DNA of 33,019 nucleotides, taken from assembly GCA_947479475.1 (NCBI GenBank), contig CANJZW010000054.1:1-33019 (forward strand), written 5' to 3'. Under the pieces are notes generated by a model. The model was not told the origin of the DNA. It saw only the letters and a program-made list of their open reading frames with translations, and ran no database searches. Source of the stretch: Chthoniobacteraceae bacterium (lineage in GTDB: Bacteria; Verrucomicrobiota; Verrucomicrobiia; Chthoniobacterales; Chthoniobacteraceae). This document shows, in pieces, positions 1 to 8,947 of this stretch. Numbering within the stretch: the stretch's first letter is position 1; each line of letters starts with the position of its first letter. The translations under genes and the position numbers were made by a program.

Positions 1-121
1 AGTTGTTTCAGGCCGCTGCATCTTTTCCTTGTTACAGAGAAAAAGAAAAAGATCTGTGTGGAAGGGGTGAAGAAAAACCGCCCGCAAACCGAAAAAACCG
101 CCGCTTTCAAAGCGGCCGGAT

Positions 122-1378
122 CTGACCAGTTTCATATCGGCCCTTGCACTCGCCCTCACCAGCCTGGCATTCACCCACTCTGCAACTGCTGCAGACACCG
201 TTAAAGTGGGGGTCCTCCACTCCCTCTCGGGTACGATGGCCATTTCGGAGACGTCCCTCCGCGACATCCTCCTCTACACCTTCGATGAAATTAACGCCAA
301 GGGGGGCGTGATGGGCAAAAAAATCGAACCCGTCGTCGTCGATGGCGCTTCCAACTGGCCGCTCTTCGCCGAAAAAGCCAAGCAGCTCCTTGAGAAGGAC
401 AAAGCCGCCGTCGTCTTTGGATGCTGGACCTCTGTCTCTCGCAAATCCGTCCTGCCGGTATTTGAAAAGAATAACGGCCTCCTCTTTTATCCAGTTCAAT
501 ACGAGGGTGAAGAAGAGTCCAAAAACGTTTTCTACACTGCAGAAGCCGTTAACCAGCAGGCCACTCCTGCCGTCGACTACATGCTCGGTAAAAAGAAGGA
601 GAAATTCTATCTTCTCGGAAGCGACTACGTCTATCCACAGACTACCAATCTTGTCCTCCTCGAGTATCTCCTGAGCAAAGGGGTTCCGATTGAAAACATC
701 GGAGGTGGCTTCAAAAAGGACTCTTCCGGAAAGATCATTTCAGCCGGCAAATACACTCCATTTGGACACACCGATTACCAGCAGATCGTGGCTGAAATCA
801 AACGGTTCTCCGCAGGTGGCAAGGCGTGTGTCATCAACACGCTGAACGGCGACACCAACGTTCCCTTTTTTAAAGAGTACGCCGCCGCCGGTCTGACCGC
901 AGAAAGCTGCCCGGTTGTGAGCTTTTCCATTTCTGAAGACGAATTCAGAGCGCTGCCTGCAAAGCAGCTCGTGGGACAGCTTGGCTGCTGGACCTACTTT
1001 CAGAGCGTCAAGTCCGATGCAAACAAGGTGTTCATCTCAGGATTCCAAAAATGGCTGAAGGAAAGCAAGTTGGACGGCGTCAAAAAAGAAGGCCGCGTCA
1101 CCTGTTCTCCGATGGTTCTCTCCTACGATGGCGTCTACCTGTGGAAAGCCGCTGTTGAAAAAGCTGGCTCCTTCGATGTGGACAAAGTTCGCACCGCACT
1201 CCAAAGCGGAATCTCCTTCGACGGCCCTGGCGGCAAGGTGACGACGCAGAAAAACATGCACCTGACCAAAAATGTGTTTATCGGAGAAACCAAGGCCGAC
1301 GGCCAGTTCAAGATCCTTAAAGAGTACAAAGACGTCTTCGGCCAGCCCTGGCTCAAAGGAACGTTTACGGCTAAGTAA
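122..1378 (+). CDS. urtA: Urea ABC transporter substrate-binding protein UrtA (5' end uncertain)
   Basis: Periplasmic receptor that captures urea for the UrtBCDE importer. The mature protein begins near [19 protein letters not shown] (from base 194) and carries the family segment [20 protein letters not shown] followed by [12 protein letters not shown]. About 395 mature residues is the normal size. In the same frame, bases 122-193 encode a clear export signal ([12 protein letters not shown], then ATAA before the cleavage site), but between the in-frame stop at 68-70 and base 206 there is no ATG, GTG or TTG. Options are a CTG start at 122, which gives a signal peptide without positive charge, or a one-base frameshift from GTG at 67, whose frame begins [15 protein letters not shown] and would supply the missing basic N-region. 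The GTG at 206 lies inside the mature protein and is too late. Urtea identity is certain from the neighbours urtBCDE; the start is not. Confidence 0.9.
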   Translation: MTSFISALALALTSLAFTHSATAADTVKVGVLHSLSGTMAISETSLRDILLYTFDEINAKGGVMGKKIEPVVVDGASNWPLFAEKAKQLLEKDKAAVVFGCWTSVSRKSVLPVFEKNNGLLFYPVQYEGEEESKNVFYTAEAVNQQATPAVDYMLGKKKEKFYLLGSDYVYPQTTNLVLLEYLLSKGVPIENIGGGFKKDSSGKIISAGKYTPFGHTDYQQIVAEIKRFSAGGKACVINTLNGDTNVPFFKEYAAAGLTAESCPVVSFSISEDEFRALPAKQLVGQLGCWTYFQSVKSDANKVFISGFQKWLKESKLDGVKKEGRVTCSPMVLSYDGVYLWKAAVEKAGSFDVDKVRTALQSGISFDGPGGKVTTQKNMHLTKNVFIGETKADGQFKILKEYKDVFGQPWLKGTFTAK

Positions 1379-1406
1379 TCGAGCCCCCGCTTAGTCGCAG
1401 TTTACA

Positions 1407-1444
1407 GGGGCGGGCCTCCTCTCAAGGGCCCGCCCCTTCTTTTT
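1407..1444 (+). terminator. Strong intrinsic terminator between urtA and urtB
   Basis: A perfect 10-bp stem GGGGCGGGCC (1407-1416) pairs with GGCCCGCCCC (1427-1436) around a 10-base loop and is followed by TTCTTTTT. It sits 28 bases after the urtA stop and before urtBCDE. The likely effect is partial termination, so that the binding protein is made in excess of the membrane parts, as is common for ABC importer operons; that effect is inferred. Confidence 0.85.
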
Positions 1445-1511
1445 GAAAAAACCACGAAAGAAACGTGGAATTAGAGAAAGCATCAATCCTCGGCCACACC
1501 GTTTTCATCGA

Positions 1512-3212
1512 ATGCTTCCAACATCCATGCACCGCCTGTTTTTCCATCTGATTCTCTTCTTAAATTTCGCGTCTCTTTTTGTGCAGGCTTCACCTTCGGC
1601 TTCAATGGTTGAAAAGGCCGTCCTTCTTGAAGACAAAACCGACGAACAAATTTCGCTCCTTCAGTCTCTTGAACCTGACCTCGAACTTATTAACCTCCTG
1701 ACGCTTTGGAAAGAAGGCGGCATCTTTCTTTTTGAAACCACCGATCACCAAAAAATCGCGCTGCGCCTTGATGGAGCAAAGGATGCAGATGAAAAACAAG
1801 CCGCGTTCTATCTAAACGGTTCCTTCCCTAAGGATACCTCAGGCAAACCGCTACGCCTACTTGCCTCGGATCTGAATGCCGCTGAAACGGATTCCGATCT
1901 GCGCACCGCCATGAAATCAATTTTGGATCTCGCAGGCCTCTCGTCTCCTGACAAATCGGCCCGGCTCCAAGCCGTTGAGACCCTCGGAATGGAACAGGAT
2001 CCTGCACGTCTACCAGCCCTTCGAAGCCGCCGGCAAAAAGAAACGGACGCACAGATTCTTCGTTCTATTTCTGAAGCCATTGCTCTCGCAGAACTCAAGT
2101 CTTCCGAACCTGAAACCGTTTCCAACGCCTGCCGCACTCTCGGAGATCTTGGTTCCATACGGAGTCAGGATGTGCTGAAGGCAATTGCGAAAACAACCGG
2201 CACACCCGCAAGATCAGCGCAGGATGCCTTGCGCAAAATTGAGCAACACCTGGTTTATGTGAACACTTGGGGAACCCTTTTCCGGGGACTCTCGCTCGGG
2301 TCTGTGCTCCTGGTGGCGGCTTTGGGGCTGGCAGTCACCTTTGGATTGATGGGCATCATCAACATGGCACACGGGGAAATGATTGCGATAGGCGCCTACA
2401 CAACCTACGTCGTCCAATGCATTTTCGGCCCCGGCTTGGAACTTTCTCCGTTTGGATTTCACCTCTCTTTCCCGAGTCTCCAGGCCACGGGATGGTTCTA
2501 CGACAGCTATTTTCTCTTTGCCATTCCGCTGTCCTTCCTCACGGCCGCGTGCGCGGGAATCGCATTGGAACGCTGCGTCATTAGGTTCCTGTATCGTCGC
2601 CCCTTGGAATCGCTACTCGCAACCTGGGGTGTTTCTTTGGTCTTGCAGCAGTTGTTCCGTCTGACATTCGGGGCCAACAACGTGCAGGTCGCCTCCCCCA
2701 GTTGGCTCAGTGGTCATTGGACGTTGAACGATGTCAGTTTTGGCTGGAACCGTATCTTCGTCATCGGCTTTGCCCTCATAATCGTGTTCTGCGTTTTCCA
2801 ATTGCTCTCGCGCACGCCTCTCGGCCTTCTCATTCGGGCGGTGATGCAAAACCGCTCGATGGCTGCCTGTATGGGTGTGCGCACGGAGCGCGTCAATCTC
2901 CTGACATTCGGCCTTGGAAGCGGACTTGCCGGACTAGCGGGTGCATTTTTGAGTCAAATTGGAAATGTCGGGCCCAGCCTAGGCCAAAGCTACATCGTAG
3001 ACGCCTTCATGACCGTCGTCGTCGGAGGCGTCGGCAGCCTCTTCGGGACCATTTATTCCGCATTCGGCATCGGAATGGCGGACCAGTCGTTACAACAAAT
3101 CTTAGGCAACCCTGTGCTGGGTAAAATCCTTGTCCTTGCTGGGATCATTTTGTTCCTCCAGTGGCGTCCTTCGGGGCTTTTCTCTACCCGCAGCCGGAGC
3201 ATCGATAATTAA
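1512..3212 (+). CDS. urtB: Urea ABC transporter permease UrtB
   Basis: Membrane subunit of the urea importer, LivH-type permease. From the ATG at 1512 the protein has 566 residues: an N-terminal export signal (MHRLFFHLILFLNFASLFVQ), a soluble domain of about 200 residues, then the permease domain beginning near LFRGLSLGSVLLVAALGLAV with the family motif GLMGIINMAHGEMIAIGAYT. The long soluble N-terminal domain is normal for UrtB and distinguishes it from LivH. The end has the usual GGVGSLFGTIYSAFGIGM segment. The reading frame is open back to a TTG at 1443, but that lies in the T-tract of the preceding terminator, so ATG at 1512 (or 1527) is preferred. The stop overlaps the urtC start (TAATG). 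Confidence 0.93.
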   Translation: MLPTSMHRLFFHLILFLNFASLFVQASPSASMVEKAVLLEDKTDEQISLLQSLEPDLELINLLTLWKEGGIFLFETTDHQKIALRLDGAKDADEKQAAFYLNGSFPKDTSGKPLRLLASDLNAAETDSDLRTAMKSILDLAGLSSPDKSARLQAVETLGMEQDPARLPALRSRRQKETDAQILRSISEAIALAELKSSEPETVSNACRTLGDLGSIRSQDVLKAIAKTTGTPARSAQDALRKIEQHLVYVNTWGTLFRGLSLGSVLLVAALGLAVTFGLMGIINMAHGEMIAIGAYTTYVVQCIFGPGLELSPFGFHLSFPSLQATGWFYDSYFLFAIPLSFLTAACAGIALERCVIRFLYRRPLESLLATWGVSLVLQQLFRLTFGANNVQVASPSWLSGHWTLNDVSFGWNRIFVIGFALIIVFCVFQLLSRTPLGLLIRAVMQNRSMAACMGVRTERVNLLTFGLGSGLAGLAGAFLSQIGNVGPSLGQSYIVDAFMTVVVGGVGSLFGTIYSAFGIGMADQSLQQILGNPVLGKILVLAGIILFLQWRPSGLFSTRSRSIDN

Positions 3213-4348
3213 TGAACACAAAATCCCGTACGGAAATTTTGGCCGCTGCGGCACTCGCTTTGGTGCTCTTGGTTTTCATGCCGGCCCTTAATGCGTGGGC
3301 TCCCGAAAACTCCTTTTTTTACGTCAGCAACTTTACAATCAACGTCTGGGGTAAATATCTGGCCTATGGAATCCTCGCGATTTCAGTCGATCTCCTTTGG
3401 GGCTACACCGGTTTATTGAGTCTCGGACAGGCCCTCTTTTTCAGCCTAGGCGGGTACATGATCGGAATGCACCTCATGCTGATGATTGGAAAGCTTGGCC
3501 AGTACAAATCTGATCTGCCCGATTTTCTGGTATTTCTCGGCCACTGGTTCCTCCCTGCTTTTTGGAGGCCATTCGCCAGCTTCGCGTTCGCCGCACTGAT
3601 GGTTTTTTTGATTCCGATGCTTCTCGCCAAAGTTTTTGGATATCTCGCCTTCCGCTCAAGAATCAAGGGCGTCTATTTTTCAATCCTCACGCAAGCTCTC
3701 ACGTACGGGGCGTCTCTGATGTTTTTTCGTAACGACATGCTGATGGGCGGCAACAATGGCTTCACAGATTTCAAATTCCTTCTCGGCGGCGACGTGCGAT
3801 CCGCGGCCACTCAACGCGTCTTGTACATCTGCACGGGCATCGCGCTTCTCGCCGTTTATTTTGGATGCCGCTGGCTCACCCGAACCAAATTCGGCCTTGT
3901 CCAGCGCGCCATTCGCGACAGTGAAACTCGCGTCCTTTTCTCCGGATATTCAGCGGCCAACTATAAACTCTTTGTGTTCGTCGTCGCCGCAGGCATTGCC
4001 GCACTCGGCGGGGCCCTCTACGTGCCGCAGGTGGGAATTATCAATCCCAGTGAAATGACTCCCGACAAGTCACTCGAGGCCGTCGTCTGGGTTGCAGTCG
4101 GAGGGCGTGGCACTTTATTCGGGCCCATTCTCGGGGCCATTCTCGTTAACGCACTGAAAAGCTGGGCGACTCAAGCCATTCCCGATATGTGGCTCATTCT
4201 TCTCGGAAGCCTCTTTCTGGTTGTCGTGCTTTTCTTGCCGCAAGGAATCATAAGCATCCCCTCAAAAGTCAAAGGGCTCCTAAACCGCCGAAAAAAACCC
4301 TCGGACCCCGAAGGCCGTGTTCTTAGACCAAACGCCCCGCTATCATGA
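3212..4348 (+). CDS. urtC: Urea ABC transporter permease UrtC
   Basis: Second membrane subunit of the urea importer, LivM-type, 378 residues. Visible features are the early segment ISVDLLWGYTGLLSLGQALF, several hydrophobic membrane segments, and the loop IRDSETRVLFSGYSAANYKL that contacts the ATPases in this family, followed by GGRGTLFGPILGAILVN. The tail after about residue 350 is basic and proline-rich. It starts on the last base of the urtB stop and its own stop overlaps the urtD start (ATGA), so urtB, urtC and urtD are probably translationally coupled. Confidence 0.94.
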   Translation: MNTKSRTEILAAAALALVLLVFMPALNAWAPENSFFYVSNFTINVWGKYLAYGILAISVDLLWGYTGLLSLGQALFFSLGGYMIGMHLMLMIGKLGQYKSDLPDFLVFLGHWFLPAFWRPFASFAFAALMVFLIPMLLAKVFGYLAFRSRIKGVYFSILTQALTYGASLMFFRNDMLMGGNNGFTDFKFLLGGDVRSAATQRVLYICTGIALLAVYFGCRWLTRTKFGLVQRAIRDSETRVLFSGYSAANYKLFVFVVAAGIAALGGALYVPQVGIINPSEMTPDKSLEAVVWVAVGGRGTLFGPILGAILVNALKSWATQAIPDMWLILLGSLFLVVVLFLPQGIISIPSKVKGLLNRRKKPSDPEGRVLRPNAPLS

Positions 4349-5109
4349 GCCAAAAATTATTCCAGCTCACAGCGGAAGGTGTGAACAAGTCCTTCGACGG
4401 CTTCCACGCCATTCGAGATCTAAACTTTCACCTTGAAGCGGGAGAATTGCGCACGGTGATCGGCCCCAACGGTGCCGGCAAAACGACTTTTTTGGATCTC
4501 ATTACGGGACGCACCCAACCCGATTCTGGAAAAATCGAATTTGAGGGCGTGCACGATCTTGGCGCCATGTCGGAGCACGAAATCTACAGGCTTGGAATCG
4601 GACGCAAATTCCAGACGCCCACCGTCTACACCGATCACACCGTGGCGGAAAATCTGCTCTTGAGCCTTGCGGGAAACCGAGGCGTCTTCGCCTCCCTTTT
4701 TTTCCGTCTCGACAGCACGCAGCGCGACAAAATCGATGAAATCCTAACCCGGATTAATCTGAGCTCCCACCGTAACCGTAAGGCCGGCACCCTCGCGCAT
4801 GGGCAAAAGCAGTGGCTAGAAATCGGCATGCTCCTCGCCCAGGACGCCAAACTTTTGCTCGTGGATGAGCCAGCAGCGGGGATGACAGACGAGGAAACCG
4901 TCCGCACCGGAGAACTTCTCCTCAGTCTGGCGGGTAAACACACCATCATCGTCATCGAACACGACATGCTTTTTGTGAGGCAGATTTCCACAGGCCGGAA
5001 AGTGACGGTTCTCCACCAGGGGGCCGTTCTGTGCGAGGGGCCTGTCGACAGCGTCCAATCCAACCCAAAAGTCATCGAGGTTTATCTCGGCCGCAAACAC
5101 TCCCGCTGA
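4345..5109 (+). CDS. urtD: Urea ABC transporter ATP-binding protein UrtD
   Basis: One of two cytoplasmic ATPases driving the urea importer (LivG type), 254 residues. Walker A is GPNGAGKTTF near residue 40, Walker B is LLLVDEPAAGM near 175, and the H-loop is VIEHDMLFV. The signature motif reads LAHGQKQWLEIGM rather than LSGGQ; a form like this is usual for UrtD and helps separate it from LivG. It overlaps urtC by four bases and is followed after two bases by urtE. Confidence 0.95.
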   Translation: MSQKLFQLTAEGVNKSFDGFHAIRDLNFHLEAGELRTVIGPNGAGKTTFLDLITGRTQPDSGKIEFEGVHDLGAMSEHEIYRLGIGRKFQTPTVYTDHTVAENLLLSLAGNRGVFASLFFRLDSTQRDKIDEILTRINLSSHRNRKAGTLAHGQKQWLEIGMLLAQDAKLLLVDEPAAGMTDEETVRTGELLLSLAGKHTIIVIEHDMLFVRQISTGRKVTVLHQGAVLCEGPVDSVQSNPKVIEVYLGRKHSR

Positions 5110-5111
5110 AA

Positions 5112-5807
5112 ATGTTATCTTTAGAAAACATCGAGGTCTCCATCGGCGGATCCCAAATCCTGAGGGACGTCTCATTCACGGTACCCACCGGCTCAATCAC
5201 CTGCCTGATGGGCCGCAACGGTGTCGGCAAAACAACGACTCTCCGCACCATTATGGGACTACTTCCCCCGACTCGCGGAAGCATCGTGTTTAATGGGTGT
5301 AAAATCACATCAATGCCCCCCGAAGAGCGCGCTAGAGCTGGGATCGGGTTCGTGCCACAAGGACGGGAAATCTTCCCCCACCTTACCGTCGAGGAAAATC
5401 TTCACGTGGGCTGCGTAGCCCGAGGAAAATCCGCCTCCTCCGGCCTGAACAGGATCTTTTCACTTTTTCCGATCTTGAAAGATTTCCTCCCTCGCAAGGG
5501 TGGGATGCTTTCTGGAGGCCAGCAACAACAGTTGGCGATTGCCCGGGCATTACTCACAGAACCAAAGCTCCTCATCCTTGATGAACCCACCGAGGGAATT
5601 CAGCCAAACGTGATCGACCAGATTGGGGATACGATCCGGCTTTTGCGTGAAGAAGGAAAAATGAGCATTCTGTTAGTCGAACAGTATTTAGAGTTCGCCA
5701 AGGAGCTTTCCGACTATTTCACGATCATGGACAGGGGCGCCGTGGTGGCGGGCGGCCCCATCGAAAAACTCACCGACTCGGTCATTCAGCAGCACCTTGT
5801 GGTTTAA
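5112..5807 (+). CDS. urtE: Urea ABC transporter ATP-binding protein UrtE
   Basis: Second cytoplasmic ATPase of the urea importer (LivF type), 231 residues from the ATG at 5112, the normal family length. Motifs: Walker A GRNGVGKTTT, signature LSGGQQQQLAIARAL, Walker B LLILDEPTEGIQPNVI (the TEGIQP form is typical of UrtE), H-loop LLVEQYLEFA. The frame stays open upstream into urtD, but the extra residues do not match the family, so the start two bases after the urtD stop is preferred. It closes the importer block; no terminator is visible before the urease genes 66 bases on. Confidence 0.95.
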   Translation: MLSLENIEVSIGGSQILRDVSFTVPTGSITCLMGRNGVGKTTTLRTIMGLLPPTRGSIVFNGCKITSMPPEERARAGIGFVPQGREIFPHLTVEENLHVGCVARGKSASSGLNRIFSLFPILKDFLPRKGGMLSGGQQQQLAIARALLTEPKLLILDEPTEGIQPNVIDQIGDTIRLLREEGKMSILLVEQYLEFAKELSDYFTIMDRGAVVAGGPIEKLTDSVIQQHLVV

Positions 5808-5873
5808 TTTATCATTTTTCGTCGTAAATGTTCTACCAACCCTCTTGCCCCAAGGCCTGCTAATCCGCAATCT

Positions 5874-6083
5874 ATGCCCTGCATGAAAGCACTACGTATT
5901 GTCTCTATCGCCCTTTCCCTTTCCCCCGTGATCGCCCTCGCCCACCCAGGGCACGGCACGAGCGCCCTGCACCTTCACCTGGGCGCGCCAACCGCGCCCA
6001 ACACTCTCGATTTACGCCTCACCTTCGCCGCGCTTGTGTTGGCGCTGGCATGGCAAGCCGTGCGCACCATCAAGCGCCGCTAA
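5874..6083 (+). CDS. Small HPGHG membrane peptide in the urease operon, unknown function
   Basis: A 69-residue protein between urtE and ureA, same strand. An N-terminal hydrophobic signal ([18 protein letters not shown]) is followed at once by [14 protein letters not shown], with four histidines in about 12 residues, then a second hydrophobic segment [15 protein letters not shown] ending in the basic tail RTIKRR. That pattern suggests a small protein with an exported histidine-rich loop and a C-terminal membrane anchor. The HPGH start of the mature part resembles that of HupE/UreJ nickel permeases, but the rest is far too short for that family. A role in metal handling for urease is a guess from position and histidines. 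The start could be ATG 5874 or ATG 5883; neither has a ribosome binding site. Confidence 0.7.
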   Translation: MPCMKALRIVSIALSLSPVIALAHPGHGTSALHLHLGAPTAPNTLDLRLTFAALVLALAWQAVRTIKRR

Positions 6084-6096
6084 CCGAACCCTCGAC

Positions 6097-6399
6097 GTGC
6101 ACCTCTCACCTCGCGAACAGGAAAAGCTTCTCGTCGTTGTCGCGGCAGATCTCGCCCGGAGGCGCCAGGCGCGAGGTCTTAAACTCAATTATCCGGAGTC
6201 GGTCGCGATCCTCACCTACGAAATCTTTGAAGGGGCGCGCGACGGCAGGTCGGTTCCGGATCTCATGAGCTACGGAACAACCGTTCTGAAACGCGAAGAC
6301 GTCATGGATGGCGTCGCAGACATGATCCACGACGTCCAAGTCGAGGCTACCTTCCCTGACGGAACTAAACTCGTCACGGTCCACCATCCCATCCGATGA
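6097..6399 (+). CDS. ureA: Urease subunit gamma UreA
   Basis: Small structural subunit of nickel urease, which splits urea to ammonia and carbamate in the cytoplasm. The GTG at 6097 gives exactly 100 residues starting [20 protein letters not shown], matching the standard UreA start and length; the longer frame from 6034 overlaps the preceding peptide gene and is not supported. The conserved [19 protein letters not shown] and the C-terminal [19 protein letters not shown] are present. The stop overlaps the ureB start (ATGA). Confidence 0.96.
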   Translation: MHLSPREQEKLLVVVAADLARRRQARGLKLNYPESVAILTYEIFEGARDGRSVPDLMSYGTTVLKREDVMDGVADMIHDVQVEATFPDGTKLVTVHHPIR

Positions 6400-6710
6400 T
6401 CCCCGGCGAATATCGGCTAGCCGAAAACAAAGGGCCCATTAAGGCCAATCCAAACCTGGAGACACGTCCGCTGCGTGTCTCAAACACCGGGGATCGACCC
6501 ATCCAAATAGGCAGCCATTTCCACTTTTTTGAAGTGAACACGGCTCTCGATTTCGACCGCGCGTCCACCCGGGGATTTCGTCTAAATATTCCCGCAGGAA
6601 CCGCGATCCGGTTTGAACCAGGAGACACCCGCGATGTCGAAATCGTAGCTCTAGCAGGTTCCCGAGAGGTCTACGGCCTCAACGGGAAAATTAACGGCCT
6701 CCTCGATTAA
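6396..6710 (+). CDS. ureB: Urease subunit beta UreB
   Basis: Second structural subunit of urease, 104 residues. It opens [15 protein letters not shown] and has the family segments [36 protein letters not shown] and the end [12 protein letters not shown]. It overlaps ureA by four bases and lies 11 bases before ureC. The three subunits are encoded separately, as in most bacteria, and not fused as in Helicobacter. Confidence 0.96.
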   Translation: MIPGEYRLAENKGPIKANPNLETRPLRVSNTGDRPIQIGSHFHFFEVNTALDFDRASTRGFRLNIPAGTAIRFEPGDTRDVEIVALAGSREVYGLNGKINGLLD

Positions 6711-6721
6711 AGCCCCACCTC

Positions 6722-8494
6722 ATGGCTCTTCCCATTTCCCGCAAACAATACGCCGACATGTTTGGTCCAACCCTCGGCGACCAAATTCGTCTTGCCGATA
6801 CCGAGCTTTTTGTGGAGGTCGAAAGGGACCTCATCGCTGAGGGCGGCGGCTATGGGAATGAAGTGAAATTTGGAGGAGGCAAGGTAATCCGTGACGGCAT
6901 GGGGCAAAGTTCCGTTGCGCTCGATGCAGACTGTCTGGATTTGGTCCTTACAAACGCATTGATCCTGGATCCCGTCCTCGGAATCGTGAAGGCGGATATC
7001 GGCGTTAAAAACGGGCGCATCGTCGGCATCGGACACGCTGGAAACCCAGGAATCCAGTCGGGTCTTGGATCCGCTTTCATAGATCCGACTACAGGGCAGC
7101 GCGACTCCATGACCATCGGCGCCGCCACGGAAGTCATAGCCGCCGAAGGTAAAATGGTCACGGCCGGCGGCATCGACACCCACATTCATTTTATTTGCCC
7201 TCAGCAGATCGACCATGCACTGGCCAGCGGCATCACCACGATGATCGGCGGTGGTACGGGGCCCGCCACGGGGACGAACGCAACGACCTGCACCCCCGGT
7301 CGCTGGAATTTATTTCGCATGCTGGAAGCTGCCGACGCCTATCCAATGAACCTCGGTTTCCTTGGAAAGGGCAACTGCTCGACGCCAGAACCCTTGCGCG
7401 AGCAGATCCGGGCGGGAGCAATCGGACTAAAATTACACGAAGACTGGGGAACCACACCGGCGGCCATTGACTGCTGCCTGGGAGTGGCAGACGAGTTTGA
7501 TGTGCAGGTGGCGATCCATACCGACACGCTCAACGAATCGGGATACCTTGAGGACACACTGCGTGCGTTCAAGGGGCGAACCATTCATACCTATCACTCC
7601 GAAGGCGCCGGCGGAGGCCATGCCCCGGACATCATTCGCGTCTGCGGCGAAGCCAACGTCCTCCCCTCCTCGACCAATCCCACGCGCCCTTACACGGTCA
7701 ACACGATTGAGGAGCATCTCGATATGCTCATGGTGTGCCATCACCTCGACTCGCGCATCCCCGAGGACGTCGCCTTTGCCGAGAGCCGTATTCGCCCTGA
7801 AACAATCGCGGCGGAAGATCTACTGCATGACCTCGGCGCATTCTCAATGATGTCGAGCGATTCTCAGGCCATGGGCCGCGTGGGTGAGGTGATCACACGC
7901 ACCTGGCAAACCGCCCACAAAATGCGTGTCCAATTTGGAAAACTTGATTCCCCAGTTTCCACACATTCTGCGGCGGACAATTTCCGGGCCCTCCGCTACA
8001 TCGCCAAATATACGATCAATCCAGCGATCACGCACGGGATCGCACATGAAGTGGGCTCCCTCGAACCAGGGAAACTCGCCGATATGGTTGTTTGGAGCCC
8101 TGCCTTTTTCGGGGTAAAGCCCGAACTCATTCTGAAGGGCGGCTTGATCGCTTCGGCAAACATGGGTGATCCGAATGCGAGTATCCCAACGCCGCAGCCC
8201 ACCTTTTATCGCCCTCAATTTGCGGCTCACGGCCGCGCACGTTATTCAACTTCTCTCACGTTTGTGAGCGACGCCGCACTACGTGAAGGGACTTTAACCC
8301 ATCTCAATCTTGGCAAACGTCTCTCTGCGGTACGCAATACCAGACATGTTTCGAAGAAAGATCTGGTCTGGAATAACGCCCTTCCTCACATCGAGGTTGA
8401 TCCGGAAACCTACGTGGTAAAAGCGGATGGGCGGGAACTCCGCTGCGAGCCAGCAGCGACTCTCCCCATGACCCAACGTTATTTCTTGTTCTAG
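6722..8494 (+). CDS. ureC: Urease catalytic subunit alpha UreC
   Basis: Catalytic subunit of urease, an amidohydrolase with two nickel ions, 590 residues. All expected active-site residues are visible: H154 and H156 (DTHIH), carbamylated K237 ([10 protein letters not shown]), H266 (IHTDTLNE), H292 ([13 protein letters not shown]), flap C339 with H340 (MVCHHLD) and D380 (SSDSQAMGR). Each is offset by 20 from the Klebsiella numbering as I recall it (134, 136, 217, 246, 272, 320, 360), so the extra length lies entirely before the active site. About 13 of the extra residues form an insertion after GNPGIQ (about 113-130). The protein should be active if nickel is loaded. The start is ATG at 6722, after a pyrimidine-rich stretch rather than a Shine-Dalgarno site. 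Confidence 0.97.
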   Translation: MALPISRKQYADMFGPTLGDQIRLADTELFVEVERDLIAEGGGYGNEVKFGGGKVIRDGMGQSSVALDADCLDLVLTNALILDPVLGIVKADIGVKNGRIVGIGHAGNPGIQSGLGSAFIDPTTGQRDSMTIGAATEVIAAEGKMVTAGGIDTHIHFICPQQIDHALASGITTMIGGGTGPATGTNATTCTPGRWNLFRMLEAADAYPMNLGFLGKGNCSTPEPLREQIRAGAIGLKLHEDWGTTPAAIDCCLGVADEFDVQVAIHTDTLNESGYLEDTLRAFKGRTIHTYHSEGAGGGHAPDIIRVCGEANVLPSSTNPTRPYTVNTIEEHLDMLMVCHHLDSRIPEDVAFAESRIRPETIAAEDLLHDLGAFSMMSSDSQAMGRVGEVITRTWQTAHKMRVQFGKLDSPVSTHSAADNFRALRYIAKYTINPAITHGIAHEVGSLEPGKLADMVVWSPAFFGVKPELILKGGLIASANMGDPNASIPTPQPTFYRPQFAAHGRARYSTSLTFVSDAALREGTLTHLNLGKRLSAVRNTRHVSKKDLVWNNALPHIEVDPETYVVKADGRELRCEPAATLPMTQRYFLF

Positions 8495-8515
8495 AAATTC
8501 ATTTTTGCAGAAGTC

Positions 8516-8947
8516 ATGCGTCTCATCCACGGTCCACTTTCAGGCCGTCTCGGCGGCACACTCCTCACTATTCTGAAAGTCGACCGACTACGGCTTGCCA
8601 AACGGCGCTGGCGGGGATTTGCCGAGGATGGCGAAGAGTTTGGATTCGATCTCGAATACCCTCTGCGAGACGGCACCTTCTTCTTTCATTCCGAAACCCG
8701 TTCGTATGCGATCGAACAGCAAACCGAACCCGTCATCGATATCGTTTGTCCCGAAAACGCCTCGGACTCGGCCCGATTGGGCTGGGTTTTAGGAAACCTT
8801 CATTTTCCCATCGAAATCCATCCAGGAAAACTCAGGGTCTGCGATGACCAGGCTATCCGCCAGCTGCTCCTACGCGAAAACTACACCTATTCGCTCGTAG
8901 ACGCTGTTTTCCAGCCCCTCTCTGGTGCCCATTCCCATGGCCTCTGA
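8516..8947 (+). CDS. ureE: Urease accessory protein UreE (nickel metallochaperone)
   Basis: 143-residue metallochaperone that delivers nickel to the urease activation complex. The N-terminal half has the FGFDLEYPLRDGTFFF-type beta domain, and the C-terminal half has VLGNLHFPIEI with the conserved histidine of the nickel-binding dimer interface. The histidine-rich tail found in the Klebsiella protein is absent; only HSH remains in the last six residues (GAHSHGL). It lies 21 bases after ureC and its end overlaps ureF. Confidence 0.9.
   Translation: MRLIHGPLSGRLGGTLLTILKVDRLRLAKRRWRGFAEDGEEFGFDLEYPLRDGTFFFHSETRSYAIEQQTEPVIDIVCPENASDSARLGWVLGNLHFPIEIHPGKLRVCDDQAIRQLLLRENYTYSLVDAVFQPLSGAHSHGL

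Noticed and set aside
1..66. Possible riboswitch (for example guanidine-type) ahead of urtA
   Set aside because: Only 66 bases are visible before the gene and no recognisable conserved core is seen.
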